Below, one piece after another: positions 1 through 9,327 of a DNA stretch of 64,000 nt. The stretch lies in contig NZ_JAJVKV010000002.1 in assembly GCF_024198175.1 (NCBI RefSeq), positions 744,001 through 808,000 on the forward strand, given 5' to 3'. The position numbers were made by a program, and so were the translations under genes. This stretch comes from Pyxidicoccus xibeiensis (GTDB taxonomy: Bacteria > Myxococcota > Myxococcia > Myxococcales > Myxococcaceae). Every line of letters begins with the position of its first letter. The stretch's first letter is position 1. The notes under the pieces were generated by a model that did no database searches, was not told the origin of the DNA, and saw nothing but the letters and a program-made list of their open reading frames with translations.

Positions 1-1
1 C

Positions 2-202
2 CGCGAGGCCGCCGTCCAGGGGCTCCGGCTGGCAGAGGAGCGCTTCCGCGCCGGAGCCGGTTCCACCCTGGAGGTCAGGGACGCGCAGCTCAGCCTGACG
101 CGCGCCGAGCTCAGCTTGCTGGAAAACAGGATTGATGTCGAAATCGCCCGCTTCACATTGACGCGGGCCATGGGCGCCCTGAGCCCAGGAGAGTCGAAAT
201 GA
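2..202 (+). CDS. TolC-type outer membrane efflux protein, C-terminal end (5' end outside window)
   Basis: The frame is open from the window edge and ends at a TGA that overlaps the ATG of the next gene (ATGA). The 66 visible residues include LRLAEERFRAGAGSTLEVRD and a following long helix, the usual C-terminal half-repeat of the outer membrane factor family (TolC/OprM), where a helical barrel spans the periplasm. Only the end is visible, so family assignment rests on this helix pattern plus context: adaptor, ATPase and two permeases follow with 4-base overlaps, completing a tripartite exporter. It is the outer membrane exit duct by inference. Confidence 0.75.
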   Translation, partial: REAAVQGLRLAEERFRAGAGSTLEVRDAQLSLTRAELSLLENRIDVEIARFTLTRAMGALSPGESK

Positions 203-1470
203 AGTGGTGGAAGGGTGCGATTGCCGGTGTCCTGTTGCTGGGTGCGGCAGCCATCACCGTCAACGGACTGAAGGAGCGGCCGCCGCCGTCCCTGGAGGTC
301 CAGGTCTCGAAGGCCCGCAAGGGCACCATCACCCGGACCATCACCGGCGCGGGCAAGGTGCAGGCCGCGACGACGGTGAAGATCTCCTCCAGCCTCTCCG
401 GCGACCTGGTGGAGCTGCTCGTGAAGGACGGCGAGCCCGTCAAGAAGGGCCAGGTGCTGGGCCGCATCGACAAGCGCCTGTACGAGGCCGCGATGAAGCA
501 GGCCATGGCGTCGCAGAACGCGTCGCGCGCGGACACCCAGGTGGCCGAGGTGGAGTCGACGCGCTCCGCGCAGGAGCTTGCGCGCGTGGAGGAGCTGTCG
601 AAGAAGGGCCTGGCGTCGGCGGCCGAGGTGGAGCAGGCGCGCGCGGCGAAGAACACGGCGGATGCGCGGGTGGCGTCGGCGAAGCAGATGCTGGCGCGCA
701 ACGTGGCCTTCGTGGACCAGGCGCAGACGGACCTCGCGAAGACGACGCTGCAGTCGCCCATCGACGGCAACGTCATCGAGCTGTCGCGTGAGGTGGGTGA
801 GCGCGTGCGTGGCTCGGACCTCTCCGAGGACGTGGTGATGACCATCGCCGCGCTGTCCGCCATGGAGGTGAAGTTCGAGGTGGGTGAGCACGAGGTGGTG
901 CACCTCAAGCCGGGCCAGCCTGCCGAGGTGACGTTGGATGCGCTGGAGGGGCAGACCTTCCAGGGCTCGGTGGTGGAGATTGCCCAGAAGGCGCTCATCA
1001 AGAACCCGGGCACGGAGGCGGAGGTGACGAGCTTCCCCGTCACGGTGGCGCTGGACACCCGGCCCCCGGGCGTGCTCCCCGGCATGAGCGCCGAGGTGCG
1101 CATCTCCGCGGAGACGCGCAACGACGTGGTGCTGGTCCCCATCCAGGCGGTGACGGTGCGCTCGGAGCGCACGCTGCCGGACTTCAAGCCGGCGGTGGAG
1201 GGCGGCGGGCTGACGGCCAAGCGCACCGAGTCGCTGGCCAAGGTGGTCTTCGTGGTGGACGCCAACAACAAGGCGCAGGTGCGCCGGGTGCAGACGGGCA
1301 TCGCCTCCGACACGGAGCTGGAGATTGTCAGCGGCCTGAGCGACGGGGACCGCGTGGTGGAGGGCCCCTACCGGACGCTGTCGAAGGAGCTGAGCGACGG
1401 CACCATCGTGCGCGAGCCCGAGCAGGGCCCGGGCGGCCCCGGTGGCATGAAGGGTGGGCAGAAGTCGTGA
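199..1470 (+). CDS. MacA/HlyD-family periplasmic adaptor of a tripartite ABC exporter
   Basis: Predicted membrane-fusion protein of 423 residues linking an inner-membrane ABC transporter to the outer membrane duct. An N-terminal signal anchor (residues about 5-23) is followed by the lipoyl-like half motif around residues 50-90 ([17 protein letters not shown]), a coiled-coil hairpin rich in Ala, Glu and Arg (about 95-180), the second lipoyl half ([13 protein letters not shown]) and beta-barrel domains. The C-terminus is Gly/Pro-rich. The start ATG overlaps the preceding stop and the stop region overlaps the ATPase start, so the genes are translationally coupled. Family membership is clear; the substrate (macrolide, peptide, lipid or siderophore) cannot be read from the sequence. 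Confidence 0.92.
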   Translation: MKWWKGAIAGVLLLGAAAITVNGLKERPPPSLEVQVSKARKGTITRTITGAGKVQAATTVKISSSLSGDLVELLVKDGEPVKKGQVLGRIDKRLYEAAMKQAMASQNASRADTQVAEVESTRSAQELARVEELSKKGLASAAEVEQARAAKNTADARVASAKQMLARNVAFVDQAQTDLAKTTLQSPIDGNVIELSREVGERVRGSDLSEDVVMTIAALSAMEVKFEVGEHEVVHLKPGQPAEVTLDALEGQTFQGSVVEIAQKALIKNPGTEAEVTSFPVTVALDTRPPGVLPGMSAEVRISAETRNDVVLVPIQAVTVRSERTLPDFKPAVEGGGLTAKRTESLAKVVFVVDANNKAQVRRVQTGIASDTELEIVSGLSDGDRVVEGPYRTLSKELSDGTIVREPEQGPGGPGGMKGGQKS

Positions 1471-2219
1471 GTCACGGAAGCGGCGCGGGGCAGCTCATCC
1501 AGGTCGAGAACATCACCCGCGTCTTCCACGTGGGCGGCGAGGAGGTGCGCGCGCTGCGTGGCGTCTCGTTCGGCATCAGCCGGGGCGAGTGGGTGGCCAT
1601 CATCGGCCAGTCCGGCTCCGGCAAGAGCACGATGATGAACGTGCTGGGCTGCCTGGACACGCCCAGCAGCGGCCGCTACATGCTGAACGGCAAGGACGTG
1701 TCGCGGATGACCGACGACGAGCTGGCCGTCATCCGCAACGTGGAGATCGGCTTCATCTTCCAGACCTTCCAGCTGCTGCCGCGCGAGACGGCGTTGGCCA
1801 ACGTGGAGCTGCCGCTGGTGTACCGCGGGCTGCCGGCGCGTGAGCGCCGGGAGCGGGCCAAGGCGGCGCTCGACAAGGTCCAGCTCACGCACCGCATGCA
1901 CCACCGGCCCAACGAGCTGTCCGGCGGTCAGCGCCAGCGCGTGGCCATTGCCCGGGCGCTGGTGTCCGAGCCGTCCATGCTGCTGGCGGACGAGCCCACG
2001 GGCAACCTGGACTCGGCCACGGGCGAGGAGATCGTCCGGCTGTTCGAGCAGCTCCACCAGGCGGGCCACACGCTGGTGCTCGTGACGCACGAGCCCAAGC
2101 TGGCGGCGCGCTGCCCCCGGGCCATCCGCCTGAGCGACGGTGAAATCGTCGCGGACGGCTCCGGCCGCGAGGTGGCGCTGGGCACGGCCGCCTCGGTGCT
2201 GGCGGCGGGGGGCACATGA
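1467..2219 (+). CDS. MacB/LolD-type ABC transporter ATP-binding protein
   Basis: Stand-alone nucleotide-binding subunit of 250 residues. Walker A is GQSGSGKST (about residues 47-55), the Q-loop lies in [14 protein letters not shown], the ABC signature is [13 protein letters not shown] and Walker B is [11 protein letters not shown], followed by the switch histidine in LVTHEPKLA. This is the MacB/LolD/FtsE subgroup that drives mechanotransmission permeases rather than classical transport. In MacB the ATPase is fused to the permease; here it is separate and serves two permeases encoded directly downstream. It overlaps both neighbours by 4 bases, indicating one operon. Confidence 0.95.
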   Translation: MSHGSGAGQLIQVENITRVFHVGGEEVRALRGVSFGISRGEWVAIIGQSGSGKSTMMNVLGCLDTPSSGRYMLNGKDVSRMTDDELAVIRNVEIGFIFQTFQLLPRETALANVELPLVYRGLPARERRERAKAALDKVQLTHRMHHRPNELSGGQRQRVAIARALVSEPSMLLADEPTGNLDSATGEEIVRLFEQLHQAGHTLVLVTHEPKLAARCPRAIRLSDGEIVADGSGREVALGTAASVLAAGGT

Positions 2220-3454
2220 AGGTCCCGTCGGCCGTTCGAGTCGACGTGCTGGAGGGCGCGCGCATCGCCCTCTTTTCGTTGCGGGCCAACCGGATGCGCA
2301 CGGTGCTGACGACGCTGGGCATCGGCATCGGCGTGGCCACGCTGCTGGCCATCGTCGGCATCATCCAGGGCCTCAACACGTCCTTCCACAAGCAGCTGTC
2401 CACCTTCGGCGCCAACACGCTCTACGTGTCCAAGTGGCCGTGGATCGTCAAGGGCGACTGGTGGATGTACCGCGGCCGGAAGAACTTCACGCTGGACCAG
2501 GTGCAGCGCCTGCGCAACCTGGCGCCCTTCCTGACGGCCATCTCCCCGTCGGTGCAGCGCGTGGCGGACGTGGCCCACGGCAGCGAGCAGATGTCGACGG
2601 TGCGCATCCAGGGCGTCACCCACGAGTACCTCAACATCTCCGGCTACGAGGTGACGGGCGGCCGCTTCCTCACGGAGGCGGACGACGAGGTGACGCGGCC
2701 GGTGGCGGTGATTGGCGCGGACGTGGCGGATGCGCTGTTCCCCGGCATGAGCCCGGTGGGGCGCACCATCCGCATCGACAACCGCTCCTTCCAGGTGGTG
2801 GGCACGCTGAGCCGCAAGGGGAAGATCGTCAACGAGAGCCTGGACCTCGTGGTCTTCATCCCCTTCAAGACGTTCTTCTCGAGCTTCGGCAAGGGCCGCA
2901 GCTTCGAGATAGCGATGGCGGTGGCGGACGCCTCGCAGGTGCGGCGGGCGGAGGACCAGCTGGTGGGCATCATCCGGCGCATCCGCTCCACGCCGCCGGA
3001 CCAGCCGGACGACTTCAACATCAACAAGCCGGACGCCATGGCGCAGACCTACGAGCAGCTCACCGGCGCGCTCTATGGCGTGGCCGTGGGCGTGGGGCTC
3101 ATCACCCTGCTGGTGGGCGGCATCGGCATCATGAACATCATGCTGGTGTCGGTGCGCGAGCGGACCCGCGAGATTGGCGTGCGGCGCGCGCTGGGGGCGC
3201 GCAAGCGCACCATCGTCTTCCAGTTCCTCATGGAGGCCGCGAGCGTGTCCGGTGTGGGAGGCCTGCTGGGAACGGTGGTGGGACTGGGCACGGCGAAGGT
3301 CGTCTCCCTCATCACCCCGCTGGCGGCGGACGTGCAGCTCACCACCGTCTTCGGCGGGGTGGGCTTCGCCGCGCTGGTGGGCCTGCTGTTCGGCATCTGG
3401 CCGGCGGCGCGAGCGGCGAACCTGGACCCGGTGGAAGCACTCCGCTACGAGTGA
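2216..3454 (+). CDS. FtsX/MacB-type ABC permease, first of two paralogues
   Basis: Inner membrane permease of 412 residues with MacB topology: an N-terminal membrane helix ([20 protein letters not shown], about 30-50), a large periplasmic MacB_PCD-like domain (about 55-270) and three C-terminal helices, the first in [20 protein letters not shown], ending in the family signature [16 protein letters not shown]. It starts 4 bases inside the ATPase gene. The following gene is a close structural paralogue, so the transporter probably works as a heterodimer of the two permeases with a dimer of the single ATPase. Confidence 0.92.
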   Translation: MKVPSAVRVDVLEGARIALFSLRANRMRTVLTTLGIGIGVATLLAIVGIIQGLNTSFHKQLSTFGANTLYVSKWPWIVKGDWWMYRGRKNFTLDQVQRLRNLAPFLTAISPSVQRVADVAHGSEQMSTVRIQGVTHEYLNISGYEVTGGRFLTEADDEVTRPVAVIGADVADALFPGMSPVGRTIRIDNRSFQVVGTLSRKGKIVNESLDLVVFIPFKTFFSSFGKGRSFEIAMAVADASQVRRAEDQLVGIIRRIRSTPPDQPDDFNINKPDAMAQTYEQLTGALYGVAVGVGLITLLVGGIGIMNIMLVSVRERTREIGVRRALGARKRTIVFQFLMEAASVSGVGGLLGTVVGLGTAKVVSLITPLAADVQLTTVFGGVGFAALVGLLFGIWPAARAANLDPVEALRYE

Positions 3455-3458
3455 CGCG

Positions 3459-4691
3459 ATGCGAGCGATTCTGGACAACCTGCGGCTGGCGCTGGGGACC
3501 TTCCTGGGCAACCCCCTGCGCTCGCTGCTGACGCTGCTGGGCATCGTCATCGGCGTGGCGACGGTCATCACCATGATGGGGCTCATCGAGGGCCTGCGCA
3601 TCAAGGTGAACACCGACCTGGGGCGCATGGGCGCGAACACCTTCCAGGTGACGAAGTGGCCCGCGGGCGGCTTTGGCCGCATCAACTGGGCGAAGTACGC
3701 CAAGCGCAAGGACATCGAGATGGACGACGTGCGCGCCATCGAGGAGTCCTGCCCGTCGGTGGGCGCGGTGGTGCCCACGGACGACGAGGGCGGCCAGAAG
3801 GTGGCGACGGCGAGCCAGGAGACGCGGCCGTCGGTGCGCGTGCTGGGCACGCCGCCGAACTACCCGACGACGAGCGGCGTCACCCTGCAGTCCGGGCGCT
3901 TCTTCAACGAGGTGGAGGGGCTGGACGGCCGGCAGGTGGTGGTGCTGGGGACGGACGTGGCGGACCTGCTGTTTCCCGGCATGGACCCCGTGGGCCACGA
4001 GGTGCGCATCAAGGGGCGGCCGTTCCGCGTGATTGGCCTGCTGCAGCGGCGCGGGAGCATGCTGGGCATGTTCAGCATGGACAACCAGGTGATGATTCCC
4101 CTGCGCGTCTTCCAGCAGCTCTACGGCAAGACGCGCTCGCTGGACGTCGACGTGCAGGCGAAGGGCCCGGGCCTGTTCCAGAAGGCGCAGGACGAGGTGG
4201 CCACGCTGCTGCGCCGGCGGCGGGACGTGCCGGCGAACATGCCCAGCGACTTCGAGATGCACACCAACGAGTCGGTGACGGCGTCGCTCAACCAGCTCAC
4301 CGACGTCATCACCATCGCCGGCATCGGCGTGTGCCTGCTGTCGCTGGTGGTGGGCGGCATCGGCATCCTGAACATCATGCTGGTGTCGGTGATGGAGCGG
4401 ACGAAGGAGATTGGCGTGCGCAAGGCGCTGGGCGCGAAGCGGCGGCGCATCCTGGGGCAGTTCGCCACGGAGGCGGTGCTGCTGGCGCTGTTCGGTGGCG
4501 CGCTGGGCGTGGGCCTGGGCTACGGCCTGGTGTTCCTGGTGGACTGGGTGCTGCGCCTGCCCACGCACGTGCCGACCTGGGCGGTGGGGCTCGCCCTGGC
4601 GATGAGCTGCGGGGTAGGGCTGCTGTTTGGCATCTACCCGGCCGCGCGCGCGGCAAAGCTGGACCCTGTCGAGGCGATGCGCGCGGACTAG
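3459..4691 (+). CDS. FtsX/MacB-type ABC permease, second of two paralogues
   Basis: Permease of 410 residues with the same layout as its upstream neighbour: helix LLTLLGIVIGVATVITMMGL near the N-terminus, a periplasmic domain containing VVVLGTDVADLLFPGMDPVG (parallel to [19 protein letters not shown] in the first permease), and a C-terminal block beginning GGIGILNIMLVSVMERTKEI. The frame stays open far upstream, but the ATG at 3459, four bases after the previous stop, begins the homologous sequence and is taken as the start. It is the last gene of the exporter operon; a convergent gene follows after 16 bases. Confidence 0.92.
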   Translation: MRAILDNLRLALGTFLGNPLRSLLTLLGIVIGVATVITMMGLIEGLRIKVNTDLGRMGANTFQVTKWPAGGFGRINWAKYAKRKDIEMDDVRAIEESCPSVGAVVPTDDEGGQKVATASQETRPSVRVLGTPPNYPTTSGVTLQSGRFFNEVEGLDGRQVVVLGTDVADLLFPGMDPVGHEVRIKGRPFRVIGLLQRRGSMLGMFSMDNQVMIPLRVFQQLYGKTRSLDVDVQAKGPGLFQKAQDEVATLLRRRRDVPANMPSDFEMHTNESVTASLNQLTDVITIAGIGVCLLSLVVGGIGILNIMLVSVMERTKEIGVRKALGAKRRRILGQFATEAVLLALFGGALGVGLGYGLVFLVDWVLRLPTHVPTWAVGLALAMSCGVGLLFGIYPAARAAKLDPVEAMRAD

Positions 4692-4707
4692 GAAGACGTC
4701 GCATCCA

Positions 4708-5631
4708 TCACTGGCAGTAGTACGTGGGCGCCAGCGCCAGGACGCGCTGCTCGGCGACCGGTGAGAGCGCCCGTACGCGGGAGAGGAAGAGCGGGGCCTT
4801 CATCCCCATCCCGATGAAGGTCCACACGTACGAGCGCTCCTGCGCCGCGTGGATTTCGCTCCGCTCCTGCGCGCTGAAGGTCCGCCCCACGGCCTTCTCC
4901 AGCGTCTGGAGGTCCAGCTCCAGCTGCGCGACGAGCGTGCCCCGCAGCGCCGTCAGGAGCTCGGCGTACTCCGTCATGGCCTGCTCCAGCGCTTCCGGAT
5001 GCTGGGCGAGCACCTTCTGCGCCTCCAGGAAGTCCATGCGCGCGTGCTGGGCCTCCTCCATCCAGTGGTGCTTGAGCAGGTTGGAGAACAGCGGGTCCAA
5101 CGCCTCCTCGTCGTTGCCGCGGATGGTCTCCACATAGTGCTGCTGGGTCATCAGCTCCATGTGGAGGTTGAAGATGAGCACCGCCAGGGGCGACTTGGAC
5201 ATGATGGCGCGGGCCACCTGGACGTGGTTGTCCAGCAGGGCCGGCTGCAGCTTGAACCCGTCCGCGAACAGGGCGGTGTAGCGGGCGAAGAGCTGCTGGT
5301 GCTTCAGCTCCTCCTCCGTGAAGCGGAGGAGCGCGCGCATGTGCACCGGGTTCCCATGGAGCTCGAGGCCGGCCCGCTGGGTCATCAGGGCGACGACGTA
5401 CTCCTCCAGGAACAGGAAGAGGTGCGCGTAGCTGTTCGTGCGGATGTGGTTGAGCTTCAGCTTCTCGTCCGCGCTCAGGCAGCGGATGCCTTCCGCGCCG
5501 ATGAGCGCGTCCGAGAGGATGCGCCGGCTGAAATCGATGACGGTGTTCTTCGGCAGCAGGTCATCCACCCGCCAGGAAACGCGCTCCGAGCTCTGGATGC
5601 ACGATTGGTACTCCGCGTCTTGATTGAGCAT
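4708..5631 (-). CDS. AurF-like diiron (ferritin-fold) oxygenase
   Basis: Protein of 307 residues, helical throughout, with a ligand pattern matching the p-aminobenzoate N-oxygenase (AurF) family: Glu in FLEEYVV (76/77), E108-x2-H111 in EEELKHQQ, Glu159 in NLHMELMTQQ, and H189-x3-E193-x2-H196 in HHWMEEAQHARMD. AurF uses seven such ligands to bind a diiron centre and oxidise aryl amines; the substrate here is unknown. The ATG at 5631 is preferred. An upstream TTG at 5700 in the same frame would add 23 residues, but they are encoded across a perfect inverted repeat. No clear Shine-Dalgarno site precedes either start. It is not embedded in a recognisable biosynthetic cluster. Confidence 0.7.
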   Translation of the reverse strand: MLNQDAEYQSCIQSSERVSWRVDDLLPKNTVIDFSRRILSDALIGAEGIRCLSADEKLKLNHIRTNSYAHLFLFLEEYVVALMTQRAGLELHGNPVHMRALLRFTEEELKHQQLFARYTALFADGFKLQPALLDNHVQVARAIMSKSPLAVLIFNLHMELMTQQHYVETIRGNDEEALDPLFSNLLKHHWMEEAQHARMDFLEAQKVLAQHPEALEQAMTEYAELLTALRGTLVAQLELDLQTLEKAVGRTFSAQERSEIHAAQERSYVWTFIGMGMKAPLFLSRVRALSPVAEQRVLALAPTYYCQ

Positions 5632-5661
5632 GCACCAGGGAAACAAGGTTTTCCCTGGTGC
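5632..5661 (-). promoter_or_regulatory. perfect 12-bp inverted repeat directly before the diiron gene
   Basis: GCACCAGGGAAA (5632-5643), a 6-base spacer, then its exact reverse complement (5650-5661). On the minus strand the repeat ends at the base before the ATG at 5631, so in mRNA it would form a 12-bp hairpin touching the start codon. It could be an operator for a dimeric repressor or a translation-blocking hairpin. A simple terminator for the upstream lipoprotein gene (stop at 5739) is less likely because no T-run follows. Confidence 0.6.
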
Positions 5662-5738
5662 GTCAAGGCGCGCCCGGCGCACATCGCCAAGGGACAACAA
5701 TCGCTATCGGGTGACTGGACTCCGTCAGAGTGCCGGCG

Positions 5739-7040
5739 TCACTCCTCCCGCAGGACGGTGAGGCCCGCGTCGGTGAGGACGTAGAGCATGGCGGGCGCCA
5801 CCGTGGGGTCGTAGACGAGCTGGAGCACGTGCTCGCCCTTCACCTCGGACACGGCGGAGAGCGTCTGCCCGTCGTCCTCGATGCGCCACAGGCCGGCGTC
5901 CTCCGTGCCCACGTAGACTTCGCCACCGTCGGTGGCCGCGAGCGCCGTCACGTTGTCGGAGGGGAGGGTGGTGACGCGGGTGTAGTTCGCGCTGGAGCGG
6001 TCCTTCACGTCCATGCGCCACAGGCCGAAGTCGCGGCTGCCCACCCAGGTGACGCCCTGGCGCGTGCGCGCAATGGCCCGCCAGTAGTCGAAGGCCTCCA
6101 GGCTGTTGAGCTGGGCGTTGTGGCCCTTGTAGGTCCAGGGCACCGGGCCGTCCCAGGTGCGCTCCCGGTCGAAGTCCTCCAGCACGCCGTTGGGCTGGAG
6201 GATGCCCACCATCCAGTCGTTGGCGACGAGCACCTCGCCGTCCGGCCCGATGCCGAGGCCCCAGTTGAAGCCTGCCTGGAGCGAGTCGCCATTCGCGTAC
6301 CACGCCGCGTGGCGGTGGCTGTTGTAGGTGAGGCCCCGGATGAGCGTCACGCCGTGGTTGGTTCCGATATAGACATCCCCCCGGTCCCTGCCGCGCATCA
6401 CCCGCTGGCACGTGAGGACGGAGCGGTCCTCGTCGTAGTGGAAGTCATTGGTGTTGCGGATGCCGAGCTGTTGCTTGCCGCCCGACACGCCGACGCTGCG
6501 CCACAGGTGCTCCTCCAGCTCCACCTGTCCGTCGCCCCCCAGGCGGACCACGTCCAGGTCGCCCTTCTGGTACTCGTCGAAGCGGGCCTGCGTGTGGTGG
6601 GGCTCGCCGGGCGCGGGCACGTAGGCGTGGGGCTTGTCCGGCACCTCCCGCTGCAGCTCGTACGTGTGGTAGCCCACGTACGCGCGGCCCGCCTCGCCGC
6701 CGCAGATGACGGTGGAGCCGAGAGCCTTCTTGTCGCGCCCGAAGCCGCCCGCCGCCTGGCCCACGCCCCGCGTCCACGTGGGCGCCGAGTCTCCGGGCCG
6801 CAGCACGCCAATCTCGTCGCCCCGGAGCAGCCAGACGTTGTGGGCCTCGTCGACGCCCACGCTGCGCACTCCAGCGCCAAGGCCATACGCCGCCGACCAG
6901 TCCTTCACCGCGTCGGTGGGCCAGGGCCCGGGGCCGTCCGGCTTGCCCGTGCCGTCCCCTTCGTCGTTGGACGACTCACTGCATCCGCCCAGCAGTACCG
7001 CCACGGCGACGACCGCCGCCCAGCTCCTCCCACCCCGCAT
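5739..7040 (-). CDS. predicted lipoprotein with beta-propeller-like repeats
   Basis: Protein of 433 residues with a lipoprotein signal (VVAVAVLLGGC, Cys at about 20) and a Ser/Asp/Gly-rich tether. The body contains repeated blade-like segments of the form GxxxxxNVWLL, GDVYIGTNHGVTLI, GPDGEVLVANDWMVGIL, GVTWVGSRDFGLWRM and GGEVYVGTEDAGLWRI, typical of two-component-regulator-propeller or NHL-like beta propellers. This suggests a surface or periplasmic binding scaffold; no enzymatic motif is visible. It is divergent from the lipoprotein at 7415 and 107 bases upstream of the diiron gene in the same direction. Confidence 0.75.
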   Translation of the reverse strand: MRGGRSWAAVVAVAVLLGGCSESSNDEGDGTGKPDGPGPWPTDAVKDWSAAYGLGAGVRSVGVDEAHNVWLLRGDEIGVLRPGDSAPTWTRGVGQAAGGFGRDKKALGSTVICGGEAGRAYVGYHTYELQREVPDKPHAYVPAPGEPHHTQARFDEYQKGDLDVVRLGGDGQVELEEHLWRSVGVSGGKQQLGIRNTNDFHYDEDRSVLTCQRVMRGRDRGDVYIGTNHGVTLIRGLTYNSHRHAAWYANGDSLQAGFNWGLGIGPDGEVLVANDWMVGILQPNGVLEDFDRERTWDGPVPWTYKGHNAQLNSLEAFDYWRAIARTRQGVTWVGSRDFGLWRMDVKDRSSANYTRVTTLPSDNVTALAATDGGEVYVGTEDAGLWRIEDDGQTLSAVSEVKGEHVLQLVYDPTVAPAMLYVLTDAGLTVLREE

Positions 7041-7414
7041 CCGCCCTCCCAGCTGTCTGCCCGTTCTTCAGCAATCCGCATGCCCGAAGGGAGAGGGAAA
7101 AGAAGTTCCCAGCGGGGCGCGAATCGGGGAACGCGGGGACCTTCGGGGACGAGATGTTTGCTGGATGAAGGGCAGTTTCCTCGCCCTTCACGGACAGGGC
7201 GTACGGTGGTGCCATGAGCGTGCGCGTGCCTTCGCTCCCGTGTCGCGCGCGCCGTGCCTTGTAGCGCGCGCCGCTACACTTCCGGGCCGTTTGTAACATC
7301 CCGTGCTACTCGCGAGCGGTGTGCGCGCCCGTGTTGACTCGGAGACGCGCGGCCGCCCCCGTGGCCCATGCACTGCACTGTCCTCCGGGGTTGCACACCC
7401 CTGAGGAGTCAACC
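7041..7414. other. 374-base divergent intergenic region
   Basis: This separates two divergent lipoprotein genes and should carry both promoters. It holds a 7-bp inverted repeat TGTAGCG-N5-CGCTACA at 7260-7278, and a strong ribosome site (CTGAGGAGTCAACC) directly before the ATG at 7415. No convincing gene is seen in it. Confidence 0.5.
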
Positions 7415-9184
7415 ATGGCGCAGTGGTCATCAAGGAAGTTCCTTGGCTTGACGTGGTCTGGAGTCGTCGCCGCTTCCCTGCTGGTGGGCTGTGGTGGCGA
7501 CGTTTCCACGGAGCCGTCCGTACCGATGCAGGAGCAGCAGCAGCAGGCCAACACGGAGCCCACCGGCCTGCCCGAAATCCGCCTCGACTCGCTCGAGGCC
7601 ATTCCCCTCGACAGCACCCTCACCAACAAGACGCGCAGCCTCGTCCGGGCAAAGCTCGCCCAGGGCCAGGCGCAGTTCCACCGGGAGATTCCCGTGGTGG
7701 ACGACTCGGGCCTCCAGGTCATCCTGCGGGACACCGGCACCAACGGCGACGAGACGGCGGGAGACCAGGTCTTCTCCGCCTTCGCGAGCGTCGACTTCGT
7801 GTCCCACCAGGCCACGCAGGACCGCATCGTCGAGTTCCAGCAGCAGAATCCCCAGGAGCAGCTCACCTTCGCCACGTTCGACAACCGCGAGCTCGTCTCG
7901 GAGCGCGCGGTGACGGCCCTGTCCCGGGACGTCTTCCGGCCCGGCATCCCCATTCCGCTGTTCCCCGTGGGAATCACCAAGGCCGTCAAGCCGGCCCACT
8001 CGCTCGTCATCAACGCCCCGAGCGTCGTCAATGACCCGACGCGCACGTATGACCCGTGCACGAACACGGGCAACCCGAATGGCGTGTGGACGTTCAACCA
8101 TCTGATGACGCAGATGGCGAACACGCCGATGACCGGCATCTCTCCTTCGGCCTTCACCGAGCAGTGGCTGCGCGAGTGGCTCACCCCCCAGAACATCAAC
8201 TCCTGGACCGTCGCGCCGCGCTCGGCCATGAGCACGAAGGTCCTCGGCCCGTGGCCGCGGATTGGCAGCCAGCTGGACATGACGAAGTCGCCGTTCAAGC
8301 TGGTGGCCATCGTCAACCGGCTGGACCTGGGCAAGGGCACGGGCCCGGCGGGCTACGGCGGCTCCGGCGCGGGTGAGCTGCGCTTCGTCTTCGCCGTCGT
8401 CGACAAGAGCAGCGGTGGGTGCAACATGCGCAGCTTCATGGTCATCCACGAGTACGGCGTGCCCAAGAGGCCGTGCCCCGAGGTGAAGACCTGGGCGCAG
8501 CAGTGGCTGGCGCTGTCGGGCATGGCCCTGGGAAGCGCGACCTACAACGCCGCGCTGCAGAACCTCACGCAGCAGGTGGTGATGGCCAACGCGGCGCCCG
8601 CGAAGCCCAACGGCAGCGCCATCAACCAGGTCCGCAGCAACGAGGACATGCTCGACCCGCGCTGGGAGCTGCGCGAGTTCCGGCTGGGGCTCGCGCCGAC
8701 GCCGTCCCTGCTGTCGGAGACTACGACGGTGCTGACGCCGCTCGACTACCACAACAACACCGCCCTGCTGGCCAACTTCATCAACGCCAACACGCCGGCC
8801 ATCCTCGCCAACAGCTACAGCGTCCCGCTCACCTATGCGTCCCAGCCCTTCCTCGGCTCCAACCCGTGGATGCTGTCGCCGGCGACGTTCTGGCAGGCCC
8901 CGGGCGTGACCAACAACAACGCGCGGCACAAGTTCTCGCTGAATACCTGCAGTGGCTGCCACGCGGACGAGACGGACACCTATTTCATGCACATCAACCC
9001 GAGCGGCGGGCTCTCCAACTTCCTCGCCGCGAGCTTCCCCGGCCCCTTCACCGTGGCCGACCCGGTGAGCGGCGTGCCGCGCAACTACTACGAGATGCGT
9101 GACCGCGCGCAGCACCTGTACTCCGTGGCGCACCAGTCCTGCATCTTCCGCCGGTTCGACATCGCCCTGCGGTCGCCGCACTGA
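7415..9184 (+). CDS. large predicted lipoprotein with a single CxxCH motif
   Basis: Protein of 589 residues with a lipoprotein signal (VVAASLLVGCGG, Cys at about 24) and a Gln-rich tether. The ATG at 7415 is preceded by GAGGAG and begins the signal peptide; an upstream in-frame start would spoil it. I recognise no full-length domain. Two features stand out: repeated mentions of ordered short motifs such as FKLVAIVNRLDLGKG, and one CSGCH motif near residue 512, which would be a heme-c site if functional, followed by FMHINPS. With only one CxxCH and no visible distal Met motif, covalent heme is possible but unproven. Myxobacteria encode many such large lipoproteins. Confidence 0.65.
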   Translation: MAQWSSRKFLGLTWSGVVAASLLVGCGGDVSTEPSVPMQEQQQQANTEPTGLPEIRLDSLEAIPLDSTLTNKTRSLVRAKLAQGQAQFHREIPVVDDSGLQVILRDTGTNGDETAGDQVFSAFASVDFVSHQATQDRIVEFQQQNPQEQLTFATFDNRELVSERAVTALSRDVFRPGIPIPLFPVGITKAVKPAHSLVINAPSVVNDPTRTYDPCTNTGNPNGVWTFNHLMTQMANTPMTGISPSAFTEQWLREWLTPQNINSWTVAPRSAMSTKVLGPWPRIGSQLDMTKSPFKLVAIVNRLDLGKGTGPAGYGGSGAGELRFVFAVVDKSSGGCNMRSFMVIHEYGVPKRPCPEVKTWAQQWLALSGMALGSATYNAALQNLTQQVVMANAAPAKPNGSAINQVRSNEDMLDPRWELREFRLGLAPTPSLLSETTTVLTPLDYHNNTALLANFINANTPAILANSYSVPLTYASQPFLGSNPWMLSPATFWQAPGVTNNNARHKFSLNTCSGCHADETDTYFMHINPSGGLSNFLAASFPGPFTVADPVSGVPRNYYEMRDRAQHLYSVAHQSCIFRRFDIALRSPH

Positions 9185-9204
9185 TGTAGAGGGGGGGGAG
9201 GTCC

Positions 9205-9236
9205 GGCGCCCTCCGTGCCGTCCGGCGGGGGGCGCC
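9205..9236 (+). terminator. GC-rich hairpin after the CxxCH lipoprotein gene
   Basis: GGCGCCC (9205-9211) pairs with GGGCGCC (9230-9236), 20 bases after the stop codon. There is no T-run, so this is a probable but not classical intrinsic terminator. Confidence 0.45.
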
Positions 9237-9327
9237 CGACGCTCCTGCACGAATTCCGCACAATCTTTCCTCATGAAGCGCACAGGGGGGCCATCCGGGT
9301 TGCACACCGGGCCGCCATCCTGCGCTC

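Noticed and set aside
1928-3850. 640-residue open frame on the minus strand
   Set aside because: It is antisense to the ATPase and permease genes; His/Arg-rich low-complexity translation shows it is a GC-skew artefact.
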